NCBI GenBank assembly: GCA_050257395.1
Contig: JBLMWU010000021.1
Span: 1-64,000 of the forward strand
Length of the DNA stretch: 64,000 nucleotides
Origin: JAIRTY01 sp050257395
GTDB taxonomy: Bacteria > Actinomycetota > Actinomycetes > Streptosporangiales > Streptosporangiaceae
Reading direction: 5' to 3'
The translations under genes and the position numbers were made by a program. Shown in pieces: positions 8,807-17,354 of the stretch (its first letter is position 1; every line of letters starts with the position of its first letter). The notes under the pieces are model-generated. The model was not told where the DNA came from. It saw only the letters and a program-made list of their open reading frames with translations, and did not search any database.

Positions 8807-9039
8807 CCTGCCCCCTGAGGTTCGCTGCCAGCGGAACCCCGGGCTGTGGCCCGCGGGCGCCGCCGGCGCAGGTCGCGGCGGGTCCCCGGCCCGCCATCCC
8901 CGATGGCAGCGATGCTACTGGCCCGGCCGCTGCCGGCATGGCTTCCGGAAGCCCTCCGGGGCGTTACGCTCAGTGGGGGGAGCCGCACGTGCCCGTGCGT
9001 CTCGGAGTATCTGTTCCTGGCCGCCCGTCCGGAGGAGCC

Positions 9040-9675
9040 ATGGCGAGCCTGACCTGTCCCGGCTGCGGCACGCAGGTCCAGCGGGAAGACCTGATCTGCT
9101 TCACCTGCGGCGCGAACCTGCCCCGGCCGCGCCCGGTGGAGGAACTGTCCACCCCGCCCACGGTGATGCAGGAGTACCTGCGGCAGGACACCGTCGCCAG
9201 CGCGAAGTCGCTCGCCACCTGCCCGGGCTGCGGGTCGGCGCTGCAGGACCGGTCCGCGCGGGCCTGCGCGGTGTGCCGGACCCCGCTGCCCCGCCCGGCC
9301 GGGCCGATCGCCACGGTCGTGCTGCGGCTGATCTTCCCCACCGGCAACGTGGACGTGCCCGCGGGCACCTCCCTGGTGCTGGGGCGGGACCCGGAGATCT
9401 CGCTGGTGGCGGCCGCGTTCGACGGCCACGAGAACGTGTCCCGGCGGCACGCCACGGTCACCGTCACCGACGGCGGCGAGGCGACCATCCGGGACGAGCA
9501 CTCCACCAACGGCACGTTCGTGAACGGGGACCGGGCGCTGCCCGGCACCGAGGTCCGGCTGGCCGACGGGGACAGTGTCCGGCTGGCCGCCGACGTGACC
9601 GCCGAGGTGTCCCTGCCCAGCAGCGAGCTGGACCCGGCGCCCTTCAGCGCCAACGGCCACGGCGGCGCCCACTAG
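9040..9675 (+). CDS. Double zinc-ribbon protein with FHA domain
   Basis: A 211-residue protein. Two zinc-ribbon halves lie at the start: CPGC...CFTC (residues 5-24) and CPGC...CAVC (about 63-82). A forkhead-associated phosphothreonine-binding domain follows (about 100-195), with the diagnostic LGRDPE, SRRHATV and STNGTFVNG motifs. The ATG at 9040 has a strong GGAGGAG ribosome site. FHA proteins bind phosphothreonine targets of Ser/Thr kinases, so it is probably an adaptor for such a kinase, but no active kinase gene is adjacent. The neighbour on the right is convergent. Confidence 0.88.
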   Translation: MASLTCPGCGTQVQREDLICFTCGANLPRPRPVEELSTPPTVMQEYLRQDTVASAKSLATCPGCGSALQDRSARACAVCRTPLPRPAGPIATVVLRLIFPTGNVDVPAGTSLVLGRDPEISLVAAAFDGHENVSRRHATVTVTDGGEATIRDEHSTNGTFVNGDRALPGTEVRLADGDSVRLAADVTAEVSLPSSELDPAPFSANGHGGAH

Positions 9676-9738
9676 CCCAGCCGCGCCCCCCGGGCCTGCG
9701 CCCGCCTCCTGCGCTGCGCCGCGCCGAGGCCTGGGCGC

Positions 9739-10521
9739 TCATGCGGGGCCTTCGCCGTCGCCGGTGAACCAGGGGTCGTCCGCGTGGCCGGTGAACCAGG
9801 GCTCGTCCGGCCCGTCGGTGAACCAGGGCCGGCGCGGGCCGGCCGGGGGCCGGGGGCCCAGCCGGCCGAGGTCCGCCCGGCCCGGCTGCGGGCGTCCGGT
9901 GCCGCCGGGCGGCCGGGCGGCGAGCCCGCCCAGCCCGGGCAGCCGGTCCAGCCGCTCCAGCAGCGAATGGCCGCCGGGCCGGCCGGGGTTCCCCGGTTCC
10001 TGCCCTTTCGGCGCGCCGTCCCCCCGCTGCCACGGCCACCCGCGCGGCAGCCGCCCACCAGCCGCTTCCGCGCCGCCGCCAGCGCCCCCGGCCGCTGAGC
10101 CGTCGCCATCCGCTGAGCCGTCCCCATCCGCTGAGCCGCCTGCGCCCCCGCTGCCGCCCGGCCCGGCCATGCCCTCGGGCTCTCCCGTGCCGCCAGGGTC
10201 GGCGTCCCCGCGCTCCCCCGGGCCGCCTGCCGCGCCGGGCCGCCCGGGATCGCGTTCGCCGGGCGGCCGTTGCCCGTCCGGCCGCGGCTGCTCATCCGGC
10301 CGCTCCCGGCTGACGGCCCCGTCGCGGCTGCCAGCCAGACCGGGACCGGCCGGCCGGTAGTCCGGGGACGAGGGGTGGCTGGCGGGTAACCTGGCCAGCC
10401 GCTCGGCGAGCCGGTCCAGGGCCGCCCGGCCCAGGTCGGGCGCTTGCTTCCAGTCTGCCGCCCGGGCGGCGCCGGACTCGGGCCGCCCGCCGGGGCCTGG
10501 GTCTGGCAGGTCCGCATCCAT
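9739..10521 (-). CDS. Low-complexity Gly/Pro-rich protein with C-terminal PWFT repeats
   Basis: About 260 residues, not assignable to a known family. A short N-terminal part looks structured (ADWKQAPDLGRAALDRLAERLARLP, about residues 20-45). A long Gly/Pro/Asp-rich linker follows, including tandem SADGDG units coded by 21-base DNA repeats near 10097-10138. The end carries three tandem copies of P-W-F-T-[DG] separated by acidic spacers. Starts at 10545 or 10566 are possible; I chose the ATG at 10521 with AGGA upstream. It may be a disordered cytoplasmic protein; the WF-containing tail suggests a short linear binding motif. No function is claimed. Confidence 0.55.
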   Translation of the reverse strand: MDADLPDPGPGGRPESGAARAADWKQAPDLGRAALDRLAERLARLPASHPSSPDYRPAGPGLAGSRDGAVSRERPDEQPRPDGQRPPGERDPGRPGAAGGPGERGDADPGGTGEPEGMAGPGGSGGAGGSADGDGSADGDGSAAGGAGGGAEAAGGRLPRGWPWQRGDGAPKGQEPGNPGRPGGHSLLERLDRLPGLGGLAARPPGGTGRPQPGRADLGRLGPRPPAGPRRPWFTDGPDEPWFTGHADDPWFTGDGEGPA

Positions 10522-10651
10522 GCACCGATTGTCCTGTGCGGCCATCACCTGCGCATCAGAAACCATTTGTTACACCGCGACTCTGGTGTCCCCCTGAGCC
10601 GCCGTGAGACCATCCGGGCATTGATCACTCTCGTCACAGCAGGAGTGGCAG

Positions 10652-12154
10652 ATGACCACAGCGGCACCAGGTCAGCCGGGCCTGCGGCGGAACGCCATCG
10701 GCCTCCGTGAGGTCCTCTTCCAGAGCATCACCGACATGGCCCCCGGGGCCGCCATCGCCGCGTCCATCCCGGCCGGCGTCGCCTTCGCGGGCGGATCACT
10801 GCCGCTGGCGGTGGTGGTCGCCCTGGTCGCGTCCTTGTTCACGGCCTGGACGATCAGCCAGCTCGCAAAGGAGATACCGGCGGCGGGATCAATGGCGACG
10901 TACGCCGCCCGCGGCCTTCATCCCGCCGCCGGGTTCCTGGTCGCCTGGGCCTACGTCATGGTCGGCTGGCTGGTCGCGCCGCTGGTGCTGCTGCAGCTCG
11001 GGTTCACGACGGCTGAAACACTCAACGTCGAGTTCGGCTGGCCGGCCAGCCTGTGGTGGCCATGGGCGGTCCTCGGGTTGCTGATCGTATTCGCGGTCGG
11101 GTATTTCGGCATCCGCGCCTCCGCCCGGATGGGCACGATCCTCGGCATCTTCGAAATCGCGGTGTTCGCCGTCATGGCCGTGCTGCTGGTGATCCACGCG
11201 GGCAGCCACAACACGCTGTCGGTTTTCACGACGAAGTACACCCCGGCGGGCCAGTTCCACGGCCTGTCCGGGGTCATCGCCGGGTCGGTCTTCACCACCC
11301 TGGCGTTCCTCGGGTTCGAGAGCGCGGCGCCGCTTGCCGAGGAAGCGCGCAACCCGCGGCGCACCGTGCAGCTCGCGGTACTGCTGTCCACATTGTTCAT
11401 CGGCGCCCTGTACGTGTTCACCACCTACGCGATGGACGTGGCGTTCGGGCCGTCGAAGTTCGCCAACTTCACCACCGGCACCGGGGCGGCGTCGTGGGTG
11501 GGCGTGGCCCGGGCGCTGTACGGCCTGTTCTGGGTGCTGGTCTTCTTCGCGATCATCAACTCGACCCTGGCTAACTCCAACGCCGGCGTGAACGTGGCCA
11601 GCCGCACCGCGTACGCCATGGGCCGGGTCCACGCGTTCCCGTCGCTGTTCGCCCGGGTCAGCGAGCGGCACCGGTCGCCGGTGGTCGCGATCACCGCGGG
11701 CAGCGTCATCAGCCTTGCGGTGATGCTTGGCCTCGGCTTCAGCTACGATCCCGCGACAGCGTTCGCCATGATCGGCACCGCGCTGGTTATCCTGCTCGTC
11801 GGCATCTACCTGGTCGTGGACCTGGCCTGCATCGGCTACTTCGCCCGCCGGGCCCACGGCTTCAGCCTGGTCTCGCACCTGCTGGTCCCGCTGCTCGGGA
11901 TCGCGGCCTTCATTCCCGCCTGGCTCGCCGGGGCGGGCATCAAGGCCCCGGGCCTCAGCTTCATCACGCCGCTGACGCCGCCGCTTTCCTACATGGGGCC
12001 TGCTGTGGCGATCTGGATGGTCCTCGGCGTGATCTACCTGATCTACCTTTATTTCCGCGAGCCGCGCCGGGTGGTTGAGGTCGGGCTCGTGCACCTGGAC
12101 ATGGTGGAGGAAGCACCAGCGAGCGGCGTCGCAGGGAACGGGGGCAGCGCATGA
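10652..12154 (+). CDS. APC family amino acid/amine permease
   Basis: A 500-residue membrane transporter with about 12 predicted helices. The opening GLREVLFQSITDMAPGAAIAASIPAG matches the first broken helix of the amino acid-polyamine-organocation superfamily, and FLGFESAAPLAEEARNPRRTV is the conserved helix 6/loop motif. A GGAG site lies upstream of the ATG. The stop overlaps the start of the formamidase gene by 4 bases (ATGA), so the two are translationally coupled. The pairing suggests uptake of an amide or amine whose breakdown involves the hydrolase, but the substrate is not visible in the sequence. Confidence 0.9.
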   Translation: MTTAAPGQPGLRRNAIGLREVLFQSITDMAPGAAIAASIPAGVAFAGGSLPLAVVVALVASLFTAWTISQLAKEIPAAGSMATYAARGLHPAAGFLVAWAYVMVGWLVAPLVLLQLGFTTAETLNVEFGWPASLWWPWAVLGLLIVFAVGYFGIRASARMGTILGIFEIAVFAVMAVLLVIHAGSHNTLSVFTTKYTPAGQFHGLSGVIAGSVFTTLAFLGFESAAPLAEEARNPRRTVQLAVLLSTLFIGALYVFTTYAMDVAFGPSKFANFTTGTGAASWVGVARALYGLFWVLVFFAIINSTLANSNAGVNVASRTAYAMGRVHAFPSLFARVSERHRSPVVAITAGSVISLAVMLGLGFSYDPATAFAMIGTALVILLVGIYLVVDLACIGYFARRAHGFSLVSHLLVPLLGIAAFIPAWLAGAGIKAPGLSFITPLTPPLSYMGPAVAIWMVLGVIYLIYLYFREPRRVVEVGLVHLDMVEEAPASGVAGNGGSA

Positions 12155-13164
12155 GCGGCCCGCGGGTCATCACCTTCCGGCCGGAGGCCGGCCAGTACGC
12201 CTGGACGTTCGGCGGCGCCGCGCCGGTGCTGCGCGTGCAGCCGCCCGCCATCCTCGAGCTGTTCACCGAGGACTGCTTCGCCGGGCGGGTCCGCGGCGAG
12301 AACGACCTGGTGTCGGAGGTCTGCGAGTTCCCCTACCTGAACCCGCAGACCGGCCCCTTCTACATCGAGGGCGCCGAGCCGGGCGACACCCTGGCCGTCC
12401 ACTTCATCTCCATCGAGCCGGCCCGGGACTGGGGCGCCTCGACCACGGTGCCGCTGTTCGGCGCGCTGAGCGCCACCCACGCCACCGCGCTGCTGCACGA
12501 CCCGCTGCCGGAGCTGGTGTGGATGTACCAGTTCGACCGGGCCGCCCGCACCTGCCGCTTCACCGCCCGCAAGAGCGACTTCAGCGTGGACCTGCCGATG
12601 AACCCGATGCACGGCACGGTCGGCGTCGCGCCCGCCAACCTGGAGGTGCGCAGCGCGCTGGTGCCGGACGCGTTCGGCGGCAACATGGACACCCCGGAGA
12701 TGCGCGCGGGCGTCACCTGCTACCTGGGCGTGAACGTGGAAGGCGCGCTGTTCTCCCTCGGCGACGGGCACGCCCGCCAGGGCGAGGGCGAGACCTGCGG
12801 GGTGGCGGTCGAGTGCGCCATGAACACCGTGCTCGCGGTCGACCTGATCAAGGGCGTGCCGTGCCCGTGGCCGCGGCTGGAGTCCGCCAGCCACATCATG
12901 TCCACCGGCTCGGCCCGGCCGCTGGAGGACGCGTTCCGGATCGCCCAGGTCGACCTGGTGGAGTGGCTCGGCTCGGACTACGGGCTCGACCCGCTGGACG
13001 CCTACCAGCTGATCACGCAGGTGGTGGAGTCGCCGCTGGCCAACGTGTGCGACCCGAACTACACCAGCGTGGCCAAGCTGCCCAAGCAGTACCTGCCGCG
13101 GGCGACGGCGATGAACGACGCCCATACATGGCTGGCCGCGCTGGCCGCCCAGTACCAGGGCTGA
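12151..13164 (+). CDS. Acetamidase/formamidase family protein
   Basis: A 337-residue hydrolase of the FmdA/AmdA family, which releases ammonia from short amides such as formamide or acetamide. Family features seen are the N-terminal beta region with EDCF, the G-D-T-L-A-V-H strand, NPMHGTVGVAP, GNMD followed by TCYLGV, GDGHARQGEGE and the CAMNTVLAVDLIKG segment. The GDGHA/QGEGE motif holds residues thought to bind metal in the family. The start overlaps the permease stop by four bases, so both act together in uptake and hydrolysis of an amide. The 3' end is close to a convergent aldo-keto reductase. Confidence 0.9.
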   Translation: MSGPRVITFRPEAGQYAWTFGGAAPVLRVQPPAILELFTEDCFAGRVRGENDLVSEVCEFPYLNPQTGPFYIEGAEPGDTLAVHFISIEPARDWGASTTVPLFGALSATHATALLHDPLPELVWMYQFDRAARTCRFTARKSDFSVDLPMNPMHGTVGVAPANLEVRSALVPDAFGGNMDTPEMRAGVTCYLGVNVEGALFSLGDGHARQGEGETCGVAVECAMNTVLAVDLIKGVPCPWPRLESASHIMSTGSARPLEDAFRIAQVDLVEWLGSDYGLDPLDAYQLITQVVESPLANVCDPNYTSVAKLPKQYLPRATAMNDAHTWLAALAAQYQG

Positions 13165-13183
13165 CCGCCGGGGGCCGCGCCGG

Positions 13184-14170
13184 TCAGCGCTCGCTGTCCA
13201 GCGCGGCCATCTGGTGCTCGTCGTACCGGTCGCCTGCCACCGCCGTCGGCGGCACCGCGGCCTCCAGCGCCGCGGTCTCCTCCGCGGTGAGGGTGAGATC
13301 GAGCGCGGCGATCGCCTCGGCCAGCCGCTCCCGCCGCTTGGTGCCGATCAGCGGGATGATCCCGCGGCCGCGGGAGGCCACCCAGGCGATGGCGAGCTGG
13401 GCGGCGGTGACGCCCCGCTCCCCGGCGATCGCCTCCACCGCGGCGAGCAGCTCGCGGTTGCGGGCAAGGTTCTCGCCGCGGAAGCGGGGGAACCGGGTGC
13501 GCGGGTCGGCCGTGCCGACCGCGGCGGTGTCGCTGCTGAGCAGGCCGCGGGACAGGATGCCGTAAACGGTCACGCCGATGCCGAGCTCCTCGCAGGCCGG
13601 CAGGATGGCGGCCTCGATGCCCCGGCTCATCAGCGAGTACTCGATCTGCAGGCCGGTGATGGGGTGGATGGCGTGGGCCCGCCGGATGGTCTCCACGCCC
13701 ATCTCCGACAGCCCCGCGTACCGCACGTATCCGGCCTGGATCAGCTCGCTGATCGCGCCGACGGTCTCCTCGATGGGCACGTCCGGGTCCAGCCGGGCGG
13801 GCTGGTACAGGTCCACGTAGTCGGTGCCGAGCCGCTGCAGCGAGTAGGACAGGGCGGTCTTGACCGCCGCCGGGCTGGCGTCGTAGCCGATGAACCCGCC
13901 CGCCGGGTCCCGCTGCGCGCCGAACTTGACCTGGATGAACACGCTGTCCCTGGGCACCCCGTCCAGCGCGCGGGCCAGCAGCATCTCGTTGTGGCCCATG
14001 CCGTAGAAGTCGCCGGTGTCCAGCAGGGTGATGCCCGCGTCCAGGGCGGTGCGGATGGTGGCGATGCTCTCCGCGTCGTCGGCGGGCCCGTAGGTGCCGG
14101 ACATGGCCATCAGGCCCAGCCCGGCCCGGGATACCCGGGGGCCGCCCCGTCCCAGCGTGGTGGTGTCCAC
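13184..14170 (-). CDS. Aldo/keto reductase
   Basis: A 328-residue NADPH-dependent oxidoreductase with the (beta/alpha)8 AKR fold. Visible family motifs are LLDTGDFYGMGHNE (catalytic Asp and Tyr), FIQVKFG (catalytic Lys), and the C-terminal NADPH-binding IPLIGTKRRERLAE. The usual catalytic His of the L-x-H motif is replaced: the strand reads DLYQPARLDPDVP, a variation seen in a subgroup of AKRs, so activity may depend on other residues. The ATG at 14170 follows GGAGAGGGACACGGT. Substrate unknown. It converges with the formamidase gene and follows the phosphoesterase gene on the same strand. Confidence 0.9.
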   Translation of the reverse strand: MDTTTLGRGGPRVSRAGLGLMAMSGTYGPADDAESIATIRTALDAGITLLDTGDFYGMGHNEMLLARALDGVPRDSVFIQVKFGAQRDPAGGFIGYDASPAAVKTALSYSLQRLGTDYVDLYQPARLDPDVPIEETVGAISELIQAGYVRYAGLSEMGVETIRRAHAIHPITGLQIEYSLMSRGIEAAILPACEELGIGVTVYGILSRGLLSSDTAAVGTADPRTRFPRFRGENLARNRELLAAVEAIAGERGVTAAQLAIAWVASRGRGIIPLIGTKRRERLAEAIAALDLTLTAEETAALEAAVPPTAVAGDRYDEHQMAALDSER

Positions 14171-14244
14171 CGTGTCCCTCTCCTTCCGCCGTTACCCGCC
14201 GTGCCGCTGCCCGCCGTGCCGCCGGGAGCGCCTTTCCGGGCTGG

Positions 14245-15144
14245 TCATTTCCACACGCCGGTCACCGGGGTCGCGGTGGCCGCGGCCCCGTCGTGCGGCA
14301 GCCGGTAGGCGTCCTCGATGGTGCGCAGCACCCCGAAGTGCGTCAGCGGCTGCGGGTACCGGCCCGGCTTCACGTGCTGGCCAGCGAAGATGGTGACGAT
14401 GTGGTTGTCGCCGCTGCCTTCGTCCCAGGTGAGGATCAGCAGGCTGTCGTGGGTCATCGCCCATCGCGCGTAGCCGCCGATGTGGGTGCGCAGCCAGGCG
14501 TCCCCGGTGGCGACCCCGCAGTCGTGCATGTCGTGGCACAGGTCCGGGATCACGAACGACACGGTGGGCAGGCGGGCGTACCCGCCCGCCCCGAACGCGG
14601 CGTATTGCCTGCTGAGCGGCCTGGGCACGCTGGGGAAGTTCACCCACGGCACGTGTTTGCGGGCGTATTCGCCCGCCCCGCACAGCACCGACCCGGTCAC
14701 CGGCAGGCCCTCGGAGTAGCCCGCGAACGTGCGGTGCGCGGTGATCAGGCCGGTGGCGAGGTTGGGCCCGGACAGGGTGTTGGGGCAGCTGTCGTCGGTG
14801 ATCCCGTGGTCGCTGCCGGAGAACAGGTCCAGGTAGTTCGGCTGGCTGGGGTGCGTGATCGCGTAAGAGTGCGTGAACAGCGCGCCCTGGCGGGCCAGCC
14901 GGTTGATGTACGGCGCCTCGCTGCTGCCGATGATGTCGGGGTAGGAGTGGTTCTCCATGACCACCACCACGGTGTGGGCGGGGGCCGGGATCCGGCCCAC
15001 CCGGGCCCCGGGCGAGCGGGGGGCGGTGGCTCCGGTGGCCGGGCCGCTCCCGGCAGGGCCGGGCTGGCCGCCCGCCCCGCAGGCGGCCAGGGCCGCCAGC
15101 GCCAGGGCGGCGAGAGCCGTGGGCAGCAGGGTCAGGGGTCGCAC
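14245..15144 (-). CDS. Secreted lipoprotein phosphoesterase (alkaline phosphatase superfamily)
   Basis: A 299-residue protein with a lipoprotein signal peptide (MRPLTLLPTALAALALAALAAC; lipobox LAAC with Cys22), so it is probably anchored outside the membrane. The mature part has the phosphoesterase/acid phosphatase core: VVVVMENHSYPDIIG (metal- and nucleophile-site region), THPSQPNYLDLFSGSDHGITDD, SFVIPDLCHDMHDC, and LILTWDEGSGDNHIVTIFAG with late metal ligands. Members include bacterial acid phosphatases and non-haemolytic phospholipase C relatives. The substrate could be a phosphomonoester or a phospholipid. The gene stands alone. Confidence 0.88.
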   Translation of the reverse strand: MRPLTLLPTALAALALAALAACGAGGQPGPAGSGPATGATAPRSPGARVGRIPAPAHTVVVVMENHSYPDIIGSSEAPYINRLARQGALFTHSYAITHPSQPNYLDLFSGSDHGITDDSCPNTLSGPNLATGLITAHRTFAGYSEGLPVTGSVLCGAGEYARKHVPWVNFPSVPRPLSRQYAAFGAGGYARLPTVSFVIPDLCHDMHDCGVATGDAWLRTHIGGYARWAMTHDSLLILTWDEGSGDNHIVTIFAGQHVKPGRYPQPLTHFGVLRTIEDAYRLPHDGAAATATPVTGVWK

Positions 15145-15346
15145 GTGAGCACACTAGCGGTCCGCCGCGGTGGGGCGGCCGCGCCTGCGCCGGGCCGGGA
15201 GCGGCCGCCGCGCCGGGCCGGGGCGGGGGTGCGGGCCCCGGCGGTGCGGCGTGCCGTCAGCCGGCCGTCCTGCGGGCAGCGTCCAGCCTCCGGCGGCCCT
15301 CACGCCGGATCTGCTGGCCGCTGCCGGTCATCCAGCTAGCCCCGGG

Positions 15347-15646
15347 TCAGGCCGCGCACTCCCGGCAGATCGGATGACCGTTCTTGTCGTCGGCAAGCTG
15401 GCTGCGGTGATGAACGAGGAAGCACCGTGAGCAGGTGAACTCGTCCGCCTGCCGCGGTATCACCCGGAAAGACAGCTCCTCGTTGGACAGGTCAGCACCG
15501 GGCAGCTCCAGCGACTCAGCGACGTCATCGGGGTCGATGTCGATCGCCGTCGATGACTTGTCCATCCGGCGCGCCTGCAGCTCCTGCAGGCTGTCTTCGG
15601 TGAGCTCCTCATCGTTCTTACGCGGGCTGTCGTAGTCCGTCGCCAT
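15347..15646 (-). CDS. DUF4193 family protein
   Basis: A 99-residue protein matching the actinobacterial DUF4193 family in full: MATDYDSPRKNDEE at the start, an acidic middle, and a C-terminal C-x-x-C...C-x-x-C zinc-ribbon-like ending (CSRC, then HPICRECAA). The family is near-universal in actinomycetes and of unknown role; the cysteine pairs suggest metal binding. Its start faces the pseudokinase gene across a 288-base divergent gap. Confidence 0.93.
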   Translation of the reverse strand: MATDYDSPRKNDEELTEDSLQELQARRMDKSSTAIDIDPDDVAESLELPGADLSNEELSFRVIPRQADEFTCSRCFLVHHRSQLADDKNGHPICRECAA

Positions 15647-15934
15647 CTGGGTCCTGCACCCCCTCCGTGGTTAAGCATTGCTGCGCGGGATGTAACGCTT
15701 CGCAGCCCTCAGTTGTGCCCGATTCCGGCGGGGAATTCTGTCACGCCCCCGACCGGGCACACGTAAGGTACCCCCACACCGCCCCATGTCCCGCCCGCCA
15801 CGCGGACACAGCGGGTCAAGGCGCGTCCGCCACCCTGGGGAACTTCCCCCGATGCCCGCCGTCAACCTGCGAATAGTGCGTATGGTACGAACCGCACAAC
15901 ACTCACCCCTCCCCGCGGGACGAGCGAGAAAAAC

Positions 15935-17302
15935 ATGCCCACCGTCGTGCCCTTGCGCTCAGGCGACCCCCGCCGGGTGGGACGCTACCGGCTCACCGGG
16001 CGTCTCCAGGGACTCCCCGGCGCCGGCGGCAGCCCCGACGCCTTCCTGGGCCGGGCAATAGAGGGTGAGCGGGTGGCGATCACCCTGGTGGGCCGGGAAC
16101 GGGCAGCGGACGGGGCCGCCCGGGACCGGTTCACCGCCGAGGCCAGGGCGGCCCGCCGGGTCGACCCGTTCTGCGTGACCAGGATCGTGGACGCCGGGCT
16201 GGACGGCGGCGAGCCCTACCTGGTCAGCGAGTACGTGCCGGGCGCCTCCCTCGCCGAGATCTGCGCCGGGGAGGGCCCGCTGACCGGTGCGCCGCTGATG
16301 GCGCTGGCCATCGGCACCGCCACCGGGCTGGCCGCGATCCATCAGGCGAGCCTGGTGCACGGCGCGTTCGGCCCCGATCACGTGGTGCTGGGCAGCGACG
16401 GCCCGCGGGTGGTGGATTTCAGCATCACGCCGCCGTACGGGGCGGCCACCCCCGCCGCCGACATGACCGCCTGGGCGCTGGCCGTGCTGTACGCGGCGAT
16501 CGGCCGCCCGTCAGTGGGGCCGCAGGACCTGGCGGCGCTGCCGGAGCCGCTGCGGCCCGTGGTGGCGGCCTGCCTGGCCCCGGATCCGGCCGCCCGCCCC
16601 ACCGCCCGGGCGGTGCTCACCCGGCTGCTCAACCGCGAGGACCCCTCCGCGGGCCTGCTCGCCGAGGGCACCCGGCGGGCCCGCAGCGCCGCCCGGGACA
16701 CGCCCCGCACCGGGCCGCGGCGGGCGGCCACCCGGGCGGCCCGGGCCCCCGGCAACCGCGGCGCGGGCCGGGCGGCCCGCCAGCCCCGGTCCCGGGCGGT
16801 GGTCTGGGGGATGGCCTGCGTGGCGTGCCTGGCGGCCATCGCCGGGGCGGGCTGGTTCATCTCGGCGCATCCGGGCGCGCCCCGGGCGGGCCTGGACAGC
16901 GCGTCCCGCCCGGCCGCCGGCACCCGCCCGGTGACCGTCCCGGCCGCGCTGGCGGGCACCTGGGCGGGGCAGGTGCACCAGACGGCCCCGGTGCTGGCGG
17001 TGACGGTGCGGATCACAATGGCGCCCGGCGCCCGCGGGGGGACCATCGGCTACCCGGCGCTGGGCTGCTCCGGCGTGCTCCGGGCGGTCTCCGGGCAGGG
17101 CGGCACGCTGACCCTGAGCCAGCGCATCACCCAGGGACGGCAGAACTGCCAGGACGGGGTGGTCACCCTGACCGCGCAGGGCGGGCAGCTGTCGTTCAGC
17201 TTCCGCCGGCCGGGCGGGCCGAGCCCGGCCGGGGTGCTGGCCCGGGTCGCCCCGTCCGCGCCGCCGGCTGCCCCGGCCTCGCCGTCACCGTCGCCCTCCT
17301 GA
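15935..17302 (+). CDS. Membrane-anchored Ser/Thr kinase-like protein, catalytically degenerate
   Basis: A 455-residue protein with a Hanks-type kinase fold (about residues 15-245), a basic Ala/Arg-rich linker, one membrane helix (VVWGMACVACLAAIAGAGWF, about 290-308) and an outside domain rich in beta-strands. The fold is recognisable (RVGRYRLTGRL, YLVSEYVPGASLAEI), but key residues are missing. The VAIK lysine is replaced (VAITLV), HRDLKPxN reads HGAFGPDHV, and DFG reads DFS. It is therefore most likely a pseudokinase that senses something outside and signals by binding. The outside domain (GTWAGQVHQ..., CSGVLRAVSG, NCQDG) resembles sensor domains of actinobacterial PknB-like kinases and has two cysteines that could bond. 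Starts at an ATG with a weak A-rich upstream site. Confidence 0.85.
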   Translation: MPTVVPLRSGDPRRVGRYRLTGRLQGLPGAGGSPDAFLGRAIEGERVAITLVGRERAADGAARDRFTAEARAARRVDPFCVTRIVDAGLDGGEPYLVSEYVPGASLAEICAGEGPLTGAPLMALAIGTATGLAAIHQASLVHGAFGPDHVVLGSDGPRVVDFSITPPYGAATPAADMTAWALAVLYAAIGRPSVGPQDLAALPEPLRPVVAACLAPDPAARPTARAVLTRLLNREDPSAGLLAEGTRRARSAARDTPRTGPRRAATRAARAPGNRGAGRAARQPRSRAVVWGMACVACLAAIAGAGWFISAHPGAPRAGLDSASRPAAGTRPVTVPAALAGTWAGQVHQTAPVLAVTVRITMAPGARGGTIGYPALGCSGVLRAVSGQGGTLTLSQRITQGRQNCQDGVVTLTAQGGQLSFSFRRPGGPSPAGVLARVAPSAPPAAPASPSPSPS

Positions 17303-17354
17303 CCGGCTCAGGGGACGCCCGCGGCCCGGCTCCCAGGCGGCGCCCCGGACCGGC

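Noticed and set aside
10097..10138. Tandem 21-base repeats looking like a small repeat array
   Set aside because: They code for SADGDG units inside a low-complexity protein gene and lack the spacers of a CRISPR array.
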